A stretch of DNA of 64,000 nucleotides from JAAOZP01 sp038848185 (GCA_038848185.1 JAWCNV010000005.1:37953-101952); one strand, 5' to 3'; positions 7,896 to 16,659 are shown, counted from the stretch's first letter. Numbers and translations are program-made. Notes: a model not told the origin generated them from the sequence alone.

Positions 7896-9263
7896 ATGGT
7901 TAAGATAACTGTTATTGGTGCAGGAAGCCTAGCTTGGTCAGCAACCCTGGTTCGCGACCTATGTTTGACACCAAGCTTAGGTAAGTCTACAGTTATATTC
8001 ATGGATATTAACGAGGAGAGGCTGGAGCTGATTCACGCTTTCGCGAAAAGATATGCTTCAGAGGTTAAAGCGGATCTGGTCTTCGAGAAAACAACTGACA
8101 GGAGGGAGGCAGTAAGAGATGCGGATATCGTGATAAACACGGCTATGGTTGGGGGCCACTCCTACTATGAGGATATGAGAAAGGTTTCTGAGAAACACGG
8201 CTATTATAGAGGAATAAACAGCGTTGAATGGAACATGGTTTCAGACTACCATACAATATGGGGATACTACCAGTTTAAGCTGGCTTTAAGCATCGCAAGA
8301 GACATTGAGGAATTAAGCCCAGAGGCTTGGCTTCTTCAACTCGCCAACCCTGTTTTCGAGCTTACCACCCTCATAAGCAGGGAGACTAAAACCAGAGTCA
8401 TAGGGCTTTGTCATGGACACCTAGGATATATAGAAATAGCTAGCGTTCTAGGGCTTGACCCTAAGGATGTTGATTTTGAAGCAACAGGTTTCAACCATGT
8501 AATCTGGTTAACCAAGTTTAAGCATAATGGAGAAGACGCTTACCCTCTCATAGATGACTGGATTAAGAACAAGGCTGAAGAATATTGGAAAGTGTGGCGT
8601 GAGAATCAAGTAAACCCATTCAATATTCAGATGTCTCCGGCAGCAGTAGACATGTATAGAATCTACGGGCTCTTCCCTGTTGGAGACACTGTCAGAGGAG
8701 GAACATGGAAGTACCATTGGAACCTGGAAACAAAGCGGAAATGGTACGGGTCGCTTGCAAGCCCTGATTCTGAAACCGGTTGGGAAGTATACTTGAGTAT
8801 GCTTCAATACAATTTTGACACCATAGCGTCGGCAATAAAGAATCCTGATGTTCCTTTGACAACCGTGCTGTCTCCTCAGCTGAGCCATGAATCCGTGGTC
8901 CCCATAATAGATTCTTTAATGAACGATAAGGAAGGAGTCTATCAGGTTAACGTTTTGAACAAGGGTGTTATAGAGAGCTTACCTGATAATGTTGCTGTCG
9001 AAATCCCTGCGAAGGTTGACGGTAAAGGCGTTCACAGGGTGAAGGTTGAGAGACTGCCAAGACGTGTAGTAAACTATGTTCTTCACCCTAGGATGATGAG
9101 GATGGAGTGGGCTCTAGAAGCCTTCTTGGAAGGGGGCAGAGACACTTTGTTCGAATGGTTGATAATCGACCCTAGAACTAAATCCACAGAGCAGGTTAAT
9201 CAAGTTATAGATGATCTTCTCTCCATGCCGGAGAACTTGGGGATAGCGAAACATTTCAAGTAA
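7896..9263 (+). CDS. GH4 family glycosidase (alpha-galactosidase/alpha-glucosidase type)
   Basis: A 455-residue NAD- and Mn-dependent glycoside hydrolase of family 4, which acts by an oxidation-elimination route. Numbered from the ATG at 7887: the Rossmann motif VIGAGSLAWS is at residues 9-18, the metal-binding Cys-His pair is C175-H176 in CHGH, and a second His (H204) is in GFNHVIWL. LANP near 154 is also typical. The CHGH form resembles the alpha-galactosidase/alpha-glucosidase branch rather than the 6-phospho-glycosidases, fitting a genome without an obvious PTS. The start at 7896 gives MVKITVIGAG, the normal family start, and suits the TATA spacing. It stands alone between a divergent small gene and a convergent ABC permease gene. 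Confidence 0.88.
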   Translation: MVKITVIGAGSLAWSATLVRDLCLTPSLGKSTVIFMDINEERLELIHAFAKRYASEVKADLVFEKTTDRREAVRDADIVINTAMVGGHSYYEDMRKVSEKHGYYRGINSVEWNMVSDYHTIWGYYQFKLALSIARDIEELSPEAWLLQLANPVFELTTLISRETKTRVIGLCHGHLGYIEIASVLGLDPKDVDFEATGFNHVIWLTKFKHNGEDAYPLIDDWIKNKAEEYWKVWRENQVNPFNIQMSPAAVDMYRIYGLFPVGDTVRGGTWKYHWNLETKRKWYGSLASPDSETGWEVYLSMLQYNFDTIASAIKNPDVPLTTVLSPQLSHESVVPIIDSLMNDKEGVYQVNVLNKGVIESLPDNVAVEIPAKVDGKGVHRVKVERLPRRVVNYVLHPRMMRMEWALEAFLEGGRDTLFEWLIIDPRTKSTEQVNQVIDDLLSMPENLGIAKHFK

Positions 9264-9284
9264 TTATTGAATACGTTCAGTAGC

Positions 9285-10091
9285 CTATGCTAGAGCAAGA
9301 CCCTCCTTCTTAGCCTTTCTCTCCAGATAGAATATTGAAGTCTTCGCTAGTAGACCAAAGCCTAGTATGAAGACGAGCAGCATTCCAAGCTCCACCTCCA
9401 CTGGCCACACAGTACTGGTTCCCATTATGAAGTGGCGTGAAAGATCTATCCCGTGGGTTAGAGGTATTAGGAATGCAAGAATCTTTAATGGGTCAGGCAT
9501 AAACTGGAGGGGGACGAACATTCCCGTGGCTACTTGAAAGAGAAAATTGAAGATGGACATCACTGCTGAAACATCTTTGAAAAGTAGTATTGCACTGGAC
9601 ATTATCACGCCCATTTGACATAGGGCAAGGAAGGTTAGAAACAGCGTGACGCAGGTCATCAAGAACGCGGGTAGGGAGGGAAAGCTGCCTAGGAGAATGA
9701 AAGCCGTTGCAAACATCGGTATTATGCCGAATAATGTTCCAACAACGGCTTGGGAGATGGATGAGGAAAGCATGTAGACGTATCTTGAGACCGGTGACGC
9801 GAAGGTGTATTCAATTTGCCCTCTAGTTAACTCATCCTTTATTTCCCAGGCTCCCCAGGTTGCAGCACCCTGATAGTTTTGGAAAGCAACTCCGATTAGG
9901 AGAAATACGGCGTAATTCGAGCTTCCAATCGAGCCGAATTTTGCAGGGTCTATGACAAATCCGAATATCATGAGGCCGAGCCCCCATATGAAACTCATTA
10001 TAAACTCTACTGTGAAATTCAGCTTATAGCGCGTTATCTCCCTTATTCTTCTCCAGACTGTCATTCTAATCATTGCTATTATACTGCTCAT
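9285..10091 (-). CDS. ABC-2 type transporter permease
   Basis: A 268-residue membrane protein with about six hydrophobic segments, typical of an ABC-2 exporter subunit. It starts with an amphipathic WRRIREITRYK segment before the first helix and has the TRGQIEYTFASPVSR loop seen in ABC-2 permeases. Its start overlaps the stop of the ATPase gene by 4 bp (ATGA), so the two are translated together and presumably form an exporter. The substrate is unknown; the family includes drug, lipid and polysaccharide exporters. The ATPase partner is frameshifted (see 10088-11094). Confidence 0.87.
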   Translation of the reverse strand: MSSIIAMIRMTVWRRIREITRYKLNFTVEFIMSFIWGLGLMIFGFVIDPAKFGSIGSSNYAVFLLIGVAFQNYQGAATWGAWEIKDELTRGQIEYTFASPVSRYVYMLSSSISQAVVGTLFGIIPMFATAFILLGSFPSLPAFLMTCVTLFLTFLALCQMGVIMSSAILLFKDVSAVMSIFNFLFQVATGMFVPLQFMPDPLKILAFLIPLTHGIDLSRHFIMGTSTVWPVEVELGMLLVFILGFGLLAKTSIFYLERKAKKEGLALA

Positions 10092-11094
10092 CTTACCTCA
10101 CCCTCAACCATTATCCTAAAGGCTTCTTCAAGCGTTAAGTTCTCTATCCTTATTCCGGGCCTATGCCCATTGTTTTTCAGGAGAGTCAGCACAACTGGTA
10201 AGGTCTCATAAGCATCTTTACAGTAAATTCTTAAATCAGAATCCTCCTGTTGAATATTGATAACTCCCTTAACACAAGCCAATTGCCTCCTGACCTCCTC
10301 ACGAATATTGTTCCCGTTTATTTGAATTACCTCGGTTCTAGTGACGGATTCCCTCATTTTCTCCGGAGTCCCGTCGAACATAATCTTACCCTTATTCATC
10401 ATGATTACCCTGTCGCCTATCTCCTCAGCTTCCCTCATGTTGTGCGTAGTGACAACTATGGCGGCCTTTCTCTCCTGTGCGTAATCCTTCAAGTATTTTC
10501 TAATTTTGGAAGCAGTAAGGGGATCTAGGGATTTAGACGGCTCATCCATGAACACGATTCTTGGTTGGGTGATTAAAGACCTCATTATTACGAACGTCTG
10601 CTTCTGGCCTCCCGACAGCGCAATGAAATATTGGTCTAAGCAATCTTTAAAATCGAATTCCCTAGCCATTTCTTCAATCCTTTCATTAGCTTCAGACTTA
10701 CTCAACCCGTGGAAAGCAGTGGCGAAGAAGATGAGGTTCTCCCTCGCGGTCAACCTGAAGAACGCAGATCTCTCACTATCTTGGCCTGCGTAGCCAATTA
10801 TTCTCCTAACCTTATCGGCCTGAGAAAAAACGTCGTAGCCCGCTACCTTTGCCTGTCCCTCGTCAGGAAGCAGGAGTGTACTCAATATCTTAACCAAAGT
10901 AGTTTTGCCGGCTCCGTTAGGTCCTAGAAGACAGACTATTTCACCTTAACGCTGAAGCTGACGCCTTGAAGTGCAACCGTCTGTTTACCTCCAGACCTAT
11001 ACGTCTTGCGAAGACCCGCAGCCTGAACCAAGTTTTCCTGAGCGAGAGGTTCCGTAGCAACCGCTTCCATCGCAACAGTCGTTTTAATACTCAT
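10088..11094 (-). CDS. ABC transporter ATP-binding protein, interrupted by a one-base frameshift
   Basis: Two frames together encode one ABC ATPase. The 5' part starts at ATG 11094 and reads ...ALQGVSFSVK, then meets TAG at 10936-10938. The next frame supplies GEIVCLLGPNGAGKTT (Walker A) and continues to 10088 with LSGGQKQTF, the Walker B VFMDEPSKSLD and the H-loop TTHNMREAEE. The switch lies at the AAGG near 10944-10945; adding one G would restore SVKGEIV and a protein of about 335 residues. The span of 1007 bp is one short of a multiple of three. Without the upper part, the lower frame could only start at a TTG (10897) after Walker A. It is a sequencing error or a real mutation. The permease overlaps it by 4 bp. 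Confidence 0.88.
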
Positions 11095-11118
11095 GTTTCA
11101 TCACCAGACCGGAGCATC

Positions 11119-11131
11119 ATTTTTAAAAATG
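11119..11131 (-). promoter_or_regulatory. TATA-like box upstream of the frameshifted ABC ATPase
   Basis: An ATTTTTAAAAAT stretch lies about 30 bp before ATG 11094. It supports 11094, not the internal TTG, as the original start of the ATPase gene. Confidence 0.45.
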
Positions 11132-11591
11132 GCTCACGAAATGTAAATTTTGAATGTAATCGTCTGAAGATAGTTAACCCCTGCATTCCAAAGTTGTTTC
11201 CAGCCATTTTCAAGCAACGCTGCACTCTAAATGCTTTTAAGAATTTTGCAACTTTTTACTCAAGTATCTGCTCACCTAAAAGTTTATGAAAACCAACACT
11301 TGCAAATGACTTGAATCTAAAAAATATTTCTCTCTTCTATGAATTTTAACTCCCAGTCCTTTTTGACCAACATGAACAGTCCTCCAAATTGATAAAAAGA
11401 GACAATACTCATGTGCATCCTGCAAGACCTATTGGATCCCCGTCTGTGGCACTACTTTAAATTCGTATTTAATGGACCGTTTTCGATTAATCTTAGAGCT
11501 GCACATATAGGATGATGCCTACTGCTCGCGTTGCCAGACTTCCTCTAAACCAACTACTAGTCGTTTTCCTACTCGTACCATCATATTGTGG
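11132..11591. other. Intergenic stretch without recognised gene
   Basis: About 460 bp between the ABC ATPase promoter and the end of the large Ig-like protein gene. It is A/T-rich with scattered stops in every frame. I see no tRNA cloverleaf, no clear inverted repeat and no coding frame with family resemblance on either strand. Its left end holds the promoter listed separately. It may hold a small RNA or decayed gene, but nothing in it supports such a call. Confidence 0.5.
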
Positions 11592-13859
11592 TTATTTTTT
11601 CTTCGCAGTCTCTACCAGATTCTGGATGGTTTCGAGCGGTGGTGATTTATCCTTTAACACTTTTCTCAGTTTTTCATGTAATTCCTTTGGATCTGATTGC
11701 GCAAGTTTCTCCCTTGAATCAACCCCCATTTTAACAAGTAATGCTGCCACAAATGCGGCCACCTCGCCACTAAGACCCTCGATCCCGGACAGGTTACTCT
11801 TGAGCATCAATATCGACGCATCTAACAGTTTAGAGGCTTCTTCTTGAGAAAAACCGAGTTCAGTTAACTGCTCCGGAGACAAAGAAGCCTTTTCGGCAAG
11901 CGTTGGTCCAACTGCCTCTTCTGCTTTAACCCCTCCGACTTCACCCTCAACCTTGATTTCAGGCGGCTTTTGGGCTTCAATCTTTCCGACTCCAGGCTCT
12001 TCGCCTGTTATCTGCGGGGGCTTTTCACTTACAACCTGCGGGGGCTCTTCGCCTGCAATCTCTGGAGGCTTTTGGGCTTCAATCTTTCCAACTTCAGAAG
12101 CTTTAAACTTTTGAGGTTTTTTGACCTCCATCTTTCCAACTTCAGCTTTAATCTTTTCAGGCTTTTTGGCTTTAATCTTCTCAAACTCCTTAGCTTTAAA
12201 CTTTCCAGGCTCATCGACATCCATCTCATAAGTTGGAGGCTCTTCAGCCACTATCTCTGGAGGCTCTTCAACTTCAGCTTCATAAGTTGGAGGCTCTTCA
12301 GCCACTATCTCTGGAGGCTCTTCAACTTCAGCTTCATAAGTTGGAGGCTCTTCAGCCACTATCTTCCCAAACTCCTTAGCTTTAAGCTTTCCAATTTCAG
12401 CGGTCTCCATCTCTAACGTACCTTTAGTAGGTGTAGTTGGTGGTGGTTTGCGCACGATGTTGTTAAATAGGTGCGCACGCGCTAGTAGGAAGGCTACTAT
12501 AAAGCCTGTTAACAGGCCACCGATTAGTGTAGCCATGCTCGTAATCATGGAACGTGACTCTGCTTCGGAGAGCTTAGACTTTGCTTCAGCCAACTCGGAT
12601 TCTAGGCTTGAAATCTCACCATGTGCATTCATCAAATCCGTTTGTAGATCATCGACCTGCTCCTGAAGAGCCTTCAACTTGTTCAACGCGTTAACGATAT
12701 CGTCAGGGCTTAAAGCCTCTTCCATTACAAGCACTTCAGAAGATGTTGCTGAGGCAGGCATAAACTCCTGATCCCCTGCCCACTCAGCCTTAAACCTGTA
12801 CTTCCCAGTCTCGCCCGGTGTGAACGGGCAGGCTACAACGCCCTCCGAGCCGGTGTTAAAGGTACCGAGGTTATTCCACACCGCAGTCTTATTCTTGATA
12901 AACGAGAGAACCAGGGGTCTGTCAACTAGGGGTGGAGAAGTACTGACGTAGATTATGATTTTGCCTCCTACGTTAGTCAGCAGGGGGGCTGCCAGTATCT
13001 GGAGTGAGACGGGTGTTCTCACTGTCAGCGTCACAGTGTTGCTTGAACAACCGTAGTACTCTGCGTTACCCAACCAGGATGCTCTGATGCTCCATGTGCC
13101 TGACATGTCAGGCTTGAAGGAATCTTTGAACTCTCCCTGGGATGTTGAAATGCTTTTCAAAACCTCGGTTCCGTTTGGACACGTTATCCTTAGGCTGACT
13201 GCAACGTTTAAGGCTGGAGTCAGTGTGCCATTTATCATTACGCTCTCACCCAATGTGATCGAAGTCTCATTCACGCTTATGGCCATCGAAGAATTCTTTT
13301 TACCTGGCGTAGGTGGAGGAGGCAGAGAAACGACTTTAAAAGTTGTTGTGCGAGGACCAGCGTAAACCGTGTAAGTACCGTAAGTGGCAGTAGAGGAAAG
13401 CTGGAAGCTGGAAGAAAAGCTGCCGTCTCCGCCTGCTTTAACAGTGGTCGTAAATACTTGTACACCATTCGGATCATTAACCTGGATCCTAACCCATTCG
13501 CCTGAAGACGCTTTCCCACTTATGACCACTGTTTCACCCCTAAGGTACTCAGACTTGTTTGTCGATAAGGAGGTTACTGCAGGAAGTACAAGGCCCGTTT
13601 GAAGAGATAACAGAACTAGTGTTAAAAGTAGGTATGCACACAGCCTGAACCTGCTTCTCCTCTTCCTCTTTGACTTCACCAACCTATCTTCCTCTAATCG
13701 TCGGAGATACTTTTCACCAAGCTCGTCCCTTGTCTTCGCGCCGATAAGCTGGAAAGGCATACCGTCTGGAGAGGCTTTTACCTTGAAAACTGGAAGAACA
13801 AGCATCAACAACACTTTTAAACACAACGTCATGGAGGCGGTACGATCACTACCTCTCAT
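11592..13859 (-). CDS. Large Ig-like/coiled-coil membrane protein with repeat-rich C-terminal half
   Basis: A 755-residue protein of no named family. In order: a short hydrophobic start, a basic stretch KSKRKRRSR, a strong membrane/signal segment (about 71-92), three Ig-like beta domains (about 95-385; each with ...GxVxIxGxL-type strands and Asn-rich glycosylation sites), a coiled coil (about 395-440, ALQEQVDDLQTDL...), a transmembrane helix (about 447-467), then a tail of repeats of the kind GKIxAxKPPEI and EEPPTYEAEVEEPPEIVA, ending in a helical domain (about 660-755). The tail is probably cytoplasmic. Start 13859 fits a TATA box; Met34 (13760) is the alternative. It lies between two ABC-2 exporter pairs, 172 bp after the first, suggesting a cell-envelope partner role (inference). 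Confidence 0.8.
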   Translation of the reverse strand: MRGSDRTASMTLCLKVLLMLVLPVFKVKASPDGMPFQLIGAKTRDELGEKYLRRLEEDRLVKSKRKRRSRFRLCAYLLLTLVLLSLQTGLVLPAVTSLSTNKSEYLRGETVVISGKASSGEWVRIQVNDPNGVQVFTTTVKAGGDGSFSSSFQLSSTATYGTYTVYAGPRTTTFKVVSLPPPPTPGKKNSSMAISVNETSITLGESVMINGTLTPALNVAVSLRITCPNGTEVLKSISTSQGEFKDSFKPDMSGTWSIRASWLGNAEYYGCSSNTVTLTVRTPVSLQILAAPLLTNVGGKIIIYVSTSPPLVDRPLVLSFIKNKTAVWNNLGTFNTGSEGVVACPFTPGETGKYRFKAEWAGDQEFMPASATSSEVLVMEEALSPDDIVNALNKLKALQEQVDDLQTDLMNAHGEISSLESELAEAKSKLSEAESRSMITSMATLIGGLLTGFIVAFLLARAHLFNNIVRKPPPTTPTKGTLEMETAEIGKLKAKEFGKIVAEEPPTYEAEVEEPPEIVAEEPPTYEAEVEEPPEIVAEEPPTYEMDVDEPGKFKAKEFEKIKAKKPEKIKAEVGKMEVKKPQKFKASEVGKIEAQKPPEIAGEEPPQVVSEKPPQITGEEPGVGKIEAQKPPEIKVEGEVGGVKAEEAVGPTLAEKASLSPEQLTELGFSQEEASKLLDASILMLKSNLSGIEGLSGEVAAFVAALLVKMGVDSREKLAQSDPKELHEKLRKVLKDKSPPLETIQNLVETAKKK
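12228..12360 (-). repeat. 54-bp tandem repeat, about 2.5 copies, inside the large membrane protein gene
   Basis: Copies begin at 12228, 12282 and 12336, exactly 54 bp apart, and are nearly identical at the DNA level; the third is partial. In the protein they encode 18-residue units of the type EEPPTYEAEVEEPPEIVA. The reading frame is kept, so copy number can vary without breaking the gene. Looser, more diverged units of the same kind fill the neighbouring 11.95-12.2 kb. Confidence 0.9.
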
Positions 13860-13880
13860 TCTTTAAAAGTGAGGATTGCA

Positions 13881-13889
13881 ATATTTAAA
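13881..13889 (-). promoter_or_regulatory. TATA-like box of the large membrane protein gene
   Basis: Read on the minus strand, AGTTTAAATATT lies about 25 bp before the ATG at 13859. The distance suits a leaderless transcript and suggests the gene has its own promoter, apart from the exporter genes upstream. Confidence 0.45.
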
Positions 13890-14031
13890 CTTACTGTGCA
13901 CCAGGATGGTTGATTTTCCGCCTCCAGAAAACTCTTCAAATAAAGAAACTCACCTTCCTCAGCCGTGAGGTTCAGCCCCCCGAAGAGCTTCTAGAAGCTT
14001 GCCTTGCAATAGGTTTTTCGAGGTTTAATCT

Positions 14032-14991
14032 CTACTTGGACAGATATCTCCAAGAAAGCACTATACCTACAGAGGAAAGCACTATTGCGAAACCACCCAA
14101 GTATATAAAATCGGTTATAAGCTTGGAAAAGTCTAAAGATAGAATTGTCAACTGTCTCAAAGCATCTGTTAAATAGCTTAATGGATTTACTTGTGCTACT
14201 AGCTGCAACCAATCGGGCATTAGAGAGATCGGGAAGAAAGTGTTGCTCGCAAACATCATAGGCATAGTGATCAGGCTTATGATTTGCATCGGTCTCTCCA
14301 ACCTAGTTGACCTCAGGGAGAAAGCCAAGAACACTGATGAGAGCCCTACGCTAAGTAGGAAAACTGCAGCATAAATGCCAAGTATGTTAAGCAGGGTAAA
14401 TGTTGAGCTTACCTGTAATCCGAATATGGTTGCGAGAGCAAGGATTATCGTAGCCTGAAGCATCGCTCTCAAGGTCGCGTTAAGAACCTTTGAGAAGATT
14501 ATTGCTCCACGCGGCACAGGTGTACTCAAAACTTTATCCAAGAAGCCTAGGCGCCTATCCCAAACTATCGACATTCCGCTGAACATTGTCGTGGTCATAA
14601 CTATCATAGAGATCATGCCGATAGCCATGTAGCTGAAGTAATCGGTGACTCCGAAAACGCTCCCCATAACGTTTGCACCAATATCGGAAAACATCTGTTG
14701 AATCATCTGGGAAACCAGTGTACCGCTAATATATACGACTCCATTAGCTGGGGGGATAATGTAATTTCCCGGTATCGGAATCTTCTCTGGAACCGGTATA
14801 TTGCTCAAGTTGCTGGCTGAGAACATTGCACCTATGTTCATGGATTTCCCTAGAAGCCCCATCCATATCAAAGGTTGGATTACAAGCATCAGGAGCATTA
14901 CTGGGTCTTTCAGCCATTTTTTCAGTTCCCTGACTGTCAAAGCCCATAGGCCTATGAGAAGACTCGGATGATACTCGTTTGCTTTACTCAT
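14032..14991 (-). CDS. ABC-2 type transporter permease (DrrB-like)
   Basis: A 319-residue membrane protein with six predicted helices and the ABC-2 signature region (WDRRLGFLDKVLSTPVPRGAI, near residue 180; then a helix pair and LTDALRQL near the end). A large extracellular loop (about 50-110) lies after the first helix. It overlaps the ATPase gene by 4 bp and so forms the membrane half of a DrrAB/NodIJ-like exporter. Regulation by the PadR gene at the head of this operon is likely. The substrate is unknown. Confidence 0.9.
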   Translation of the reverse strand: MSKANEYHPSLLIGLWALTVRELKKWLKDPVMLLMLVIQPLIWMGLLGKSMNIGAMFSASNLSNIPVPEKIPIPGNYIIPPANGVVYISGTLVSQMIQQMFSDIGANVMGSVFGVTDYFSYMAIGMISMIVMTTTMFSGMSIVWDRRLGFLDKVLSTPVPRGAIIFSKVLNATLRAMLQATIILALATIFGLQVSSTFTLLNILGIYAAVFLLSVGLSSVFLAFSLRSTRLERPMQIISLITMPMMFASNTFFPISLMPDWLQLVAQVNPLSYLTDALRQLTILSLDFSKLITDFIYLGGFAIVLSSVGIVLSWRYLSK

Positions 14992-15992
14992 CTCGCTCTA
15001 GCCCTCCATAAGGTTATTCTCTGTGCTCGAAACGCTTCTTTAGATTCCTCTGCATCACGCATAGACCTACCGGTGTATTCAAGATAAACCTCGTTTAAAG
15101 TCGGTTTTGTTAGTGAAAGCCTGGTTACGGTGTAGCCTCCCTTCCGCAGAGCCTCGATTATCAGGGGAGCTGTAACTTCCCCAGACTCCGCCTTGATCCG
15201 GTATGAGCCATTCTCGCTTCTTACTTCCTTCACGTTTTCGACACTCTGAATTAAACTAGTAATGTCAGTATTCTCCCTTATGCTTATCGTTATGACATCT
15301 CCGCCTAAACTTTGCTTCAATTCTTCAGGCCCCCCAGTCACAACGATTTTTCCATGGTCGATTACTGCTATGCGGTCACACAAGGCATCAGCCTCCTCCA
15401 AGTAATGCGTCGTCATGAAAATCGTCATATTATACTCATTCTTTAGCTGTTTAATGTAGTCCCATGTTGCAGTCCTTGTTTGAACATCTAAACCTAGGGT
15501 TGGCTCGTCTAGGAAAAGAACTTTAGGTCTGTTCACTAAGCCGCACGCGAGTTCAAGCCTCCGCCTCATCCCTCCAGAATAGGTTTCAACTTTTTTATCT
15601 TTGAAATCAGTGAGTTCTACAAGGTCTAGTAGTTCAACGGCTCTCTTCTTCGCGGTTTCGCGTGGAATGCCATATAGGTCAGCACATAGGATTACGTTCT
15701 CATAACCAGTTAGGTCCTCGTCTGCAGTGTATTCTTGCGGCACAACGCCTATGACTTTCCTAACCTCCTCAGTCTGCCTTACGATGTCGTGCCCTAAGAC
15801 GGATGCTGTACCCTCCGTCGGTCTTAAAACAGTTATCAACATATTGATCGTTGTTGTCTTGCCAGCTCCATTAGGACCTAGGAACCCGAAGACCTCGCCG
15901 TCTTTAACGCTAAAATTCACATGGTCAACTGCAACAAGACTCTTATTGAAAACCTTCGTTAACCCTTCAGCAACTATAACTTCCTCAGCCAT
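14988..15992 (-). CDS. ABC transporter ATP-binding protein (DrrA/CcmA-like)
   Basis: A 334-residue exporter ATPase. Walker A GPNGAGKT is near residues 38-45, the signature YSGGMRRRLELA near 138, Walker B VLFLDEPT next, and the H-loop THYLEEAD near 192. After the nucleotide-binding domain comes a DUF4162-like C-terminal domain (about 230-310), ending LNEVYLEYTGRSMRDAEE, as in drug-exporter ATPases such as DrrA. It is intact, in contrast with the frameshifted ATPase at 10-11 kb. The gene starts 8 bp after padR and overlaps the permease by 4 bp: an operon padR-ATPase-permease. Confidence 0.93.
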   Translation of the reverse strand: MAEEVIVAEGLTKVFNKSLVAVDHVNFSVKDGEVFGFLGPNGAGKTTTINMLITVLRPTEGTASVLGHDIVRQTEEVRKVIGVVPQEYTADEDLTGYENVILCADLYGIPRETAKKRAVELLDLVELTDFKDKKVETYSGGMRRRLELACGLVNRPKVLFLDEPTLGLDVQTRTATWDYIKQLKNEYNMTIFMTTHYLEEADALCDRIAVIDHGKIVVTGGPEELKQSLGGDVITISIRENTDITSLIQSVENVKEVRSENGSYRIKAESGEVTAPLIIEALRKGGYTVTRLSLTKPTLNEVYLEYTGRSMRDAEESKEAFRAQRITLWRARAR

Positions 15993-16000
15993 TGCAACAT

Positions 16001-16537
16001 CTACCTCCTGATTCTCTTATTTACCGCCTCTATCTTCTCAGCAGCCTCCTCAAATACTCTCCCGACTTCAGCAAGATCCTCCTTAGAAACTTTTTCTCTC
16101 GAGATAGTTATGAACTCCCTGAAAGCGAAGAAAAGCCTACGGATAGGATCATGTAACTCATCAAGCCTGCTTAGCGGGAATTCGCCTACGAAGGGAGGCG
16201 GAGGAATGAGAAGTGGAAAGGAAGTCATCTTCTCAAGAAGCTTTTCCCTGATTTCACCCTTTTCCTCGAGAAGCCTCCTGCCCTTATCGGTTAACTCGTA
16301 GCGTTTAACCCCGTTCTCATCCTTCGGAAGAGCCTTTATGAAGCCCTTCTCCTGTAGCCATGTTAACAGTGGGTAGATGGAGCCTGGGCTTGGCCTCCAT
16401 GCTCTACGGGTCTCCTCTTCAATCTCATCCATAATCTCTGAGCCGGACATGGGTTTCTTGCTTAACATCTCTAAAATCAAGTATCTAAGAAGCCCTTTTG
16501 GAGCGTGTGCTGTATGTTTAATCCAGTGCCTAAACAT
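16001..16537 (-). CDS. PadR family transcriptional regulator
   Basis: A 178-residue regulator. The N-terminal winged helix (about 12-90) has the PadR features LRYLILEMLSKKPMSGSEI, RAWRPSPGSIYPLL and GVKRYELTDKGR; the C-terminal helices (about 95-178) serve for dimerisation. PadR proteins usually repress efflux pumps and are released by the pumped compound. Here the gene heads the exporter operon (8 bp before the ATPase). A perfect 14-bp palindrome sits between a TATA box and the start codon, which points to self-repression of the whole operon. Confidence 0.92.
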   Translation of the reverse strand: MFRHWIKHTAHAPKGLLRYLILEMLSKKPMSGSEIMDEIEEETRRAWRPSPGSIYPLLTWLQEKGFIKALPKDENGVKRYELTDKGRRLLEEKGEIREKLLEKMTSFPLLIPPPPFVGEFPLSRLDELHDPIRRLFFAFREFITISREKVSKEDLAEVGRVFEEAAEKIEAVNKRIRR

Positions 16538-16542
16538 ATCAA

Positions 16543-16568
16543 TGTCGATATCGACAGCGATATATAAG
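16543..16568 (-). promoter_or_regulatory. TATA box and palindromic operator of the padR-ABC operon
   Basis: TGTCGATATCGACA at 16543-16556 is a perfect palindrome; with the base before it, it fits the ATGT-N8-ACAT pattern known for PadR operators except for one end base. On the minus strand a TATA box (CTTATATA, about 16560-16567) lies just upstream, and the ATG is at 16537. The operator therefore covers the space between TATA and the expected transcription start. Confidence 0.75.
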
Positions 16569-16648
16569 CTTTGCTATTCTACAAAATCCGCTTACCAACA
16601 TTCACAAAAGAAAAAGTTTTTGAAAAAGACCCTAAAGTAAGCAATAAA

Positions 16649-16659
16649 CCTTTTATATC
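16649..16659 (+). promoter_or_regulatory. TATA box of the alcohol dehydrogenase gene
   Basis: CCTTTTATATC lies about 25 bp before the ATG at 16680, the expected spacing for a leaderless archaeal transcript. Confidence 0.5.

Noticed and set aside
10966..11289. 107-codon plus-strand open frame upstream of the ABC ATPase
   Set aside because: It covers the 5' part of the frameshifted ATPase in antisense; the minus-strand reading gives a clear ABC protein start.
12228..12360. CRISPR-like array
   Set aside because: The units are contiguous, coding and in frame, without spacers; it is a protein-coding tandem repeat.
11970..12416. 148-codon plus-strand open frame with Phe/Leu repeats
   Set aside because: It is the antisense of the tandem-repeat tail of the large membrane protein; the repeats explain both its length and pattern.
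13910..14176. 88-codon plus-strand open frame near the end of the ABC permease gene
   Set aside because: It mostly overlaps the 3' end of the permease on the other strand, has no promoter or ribosome site, and shows no known domain.
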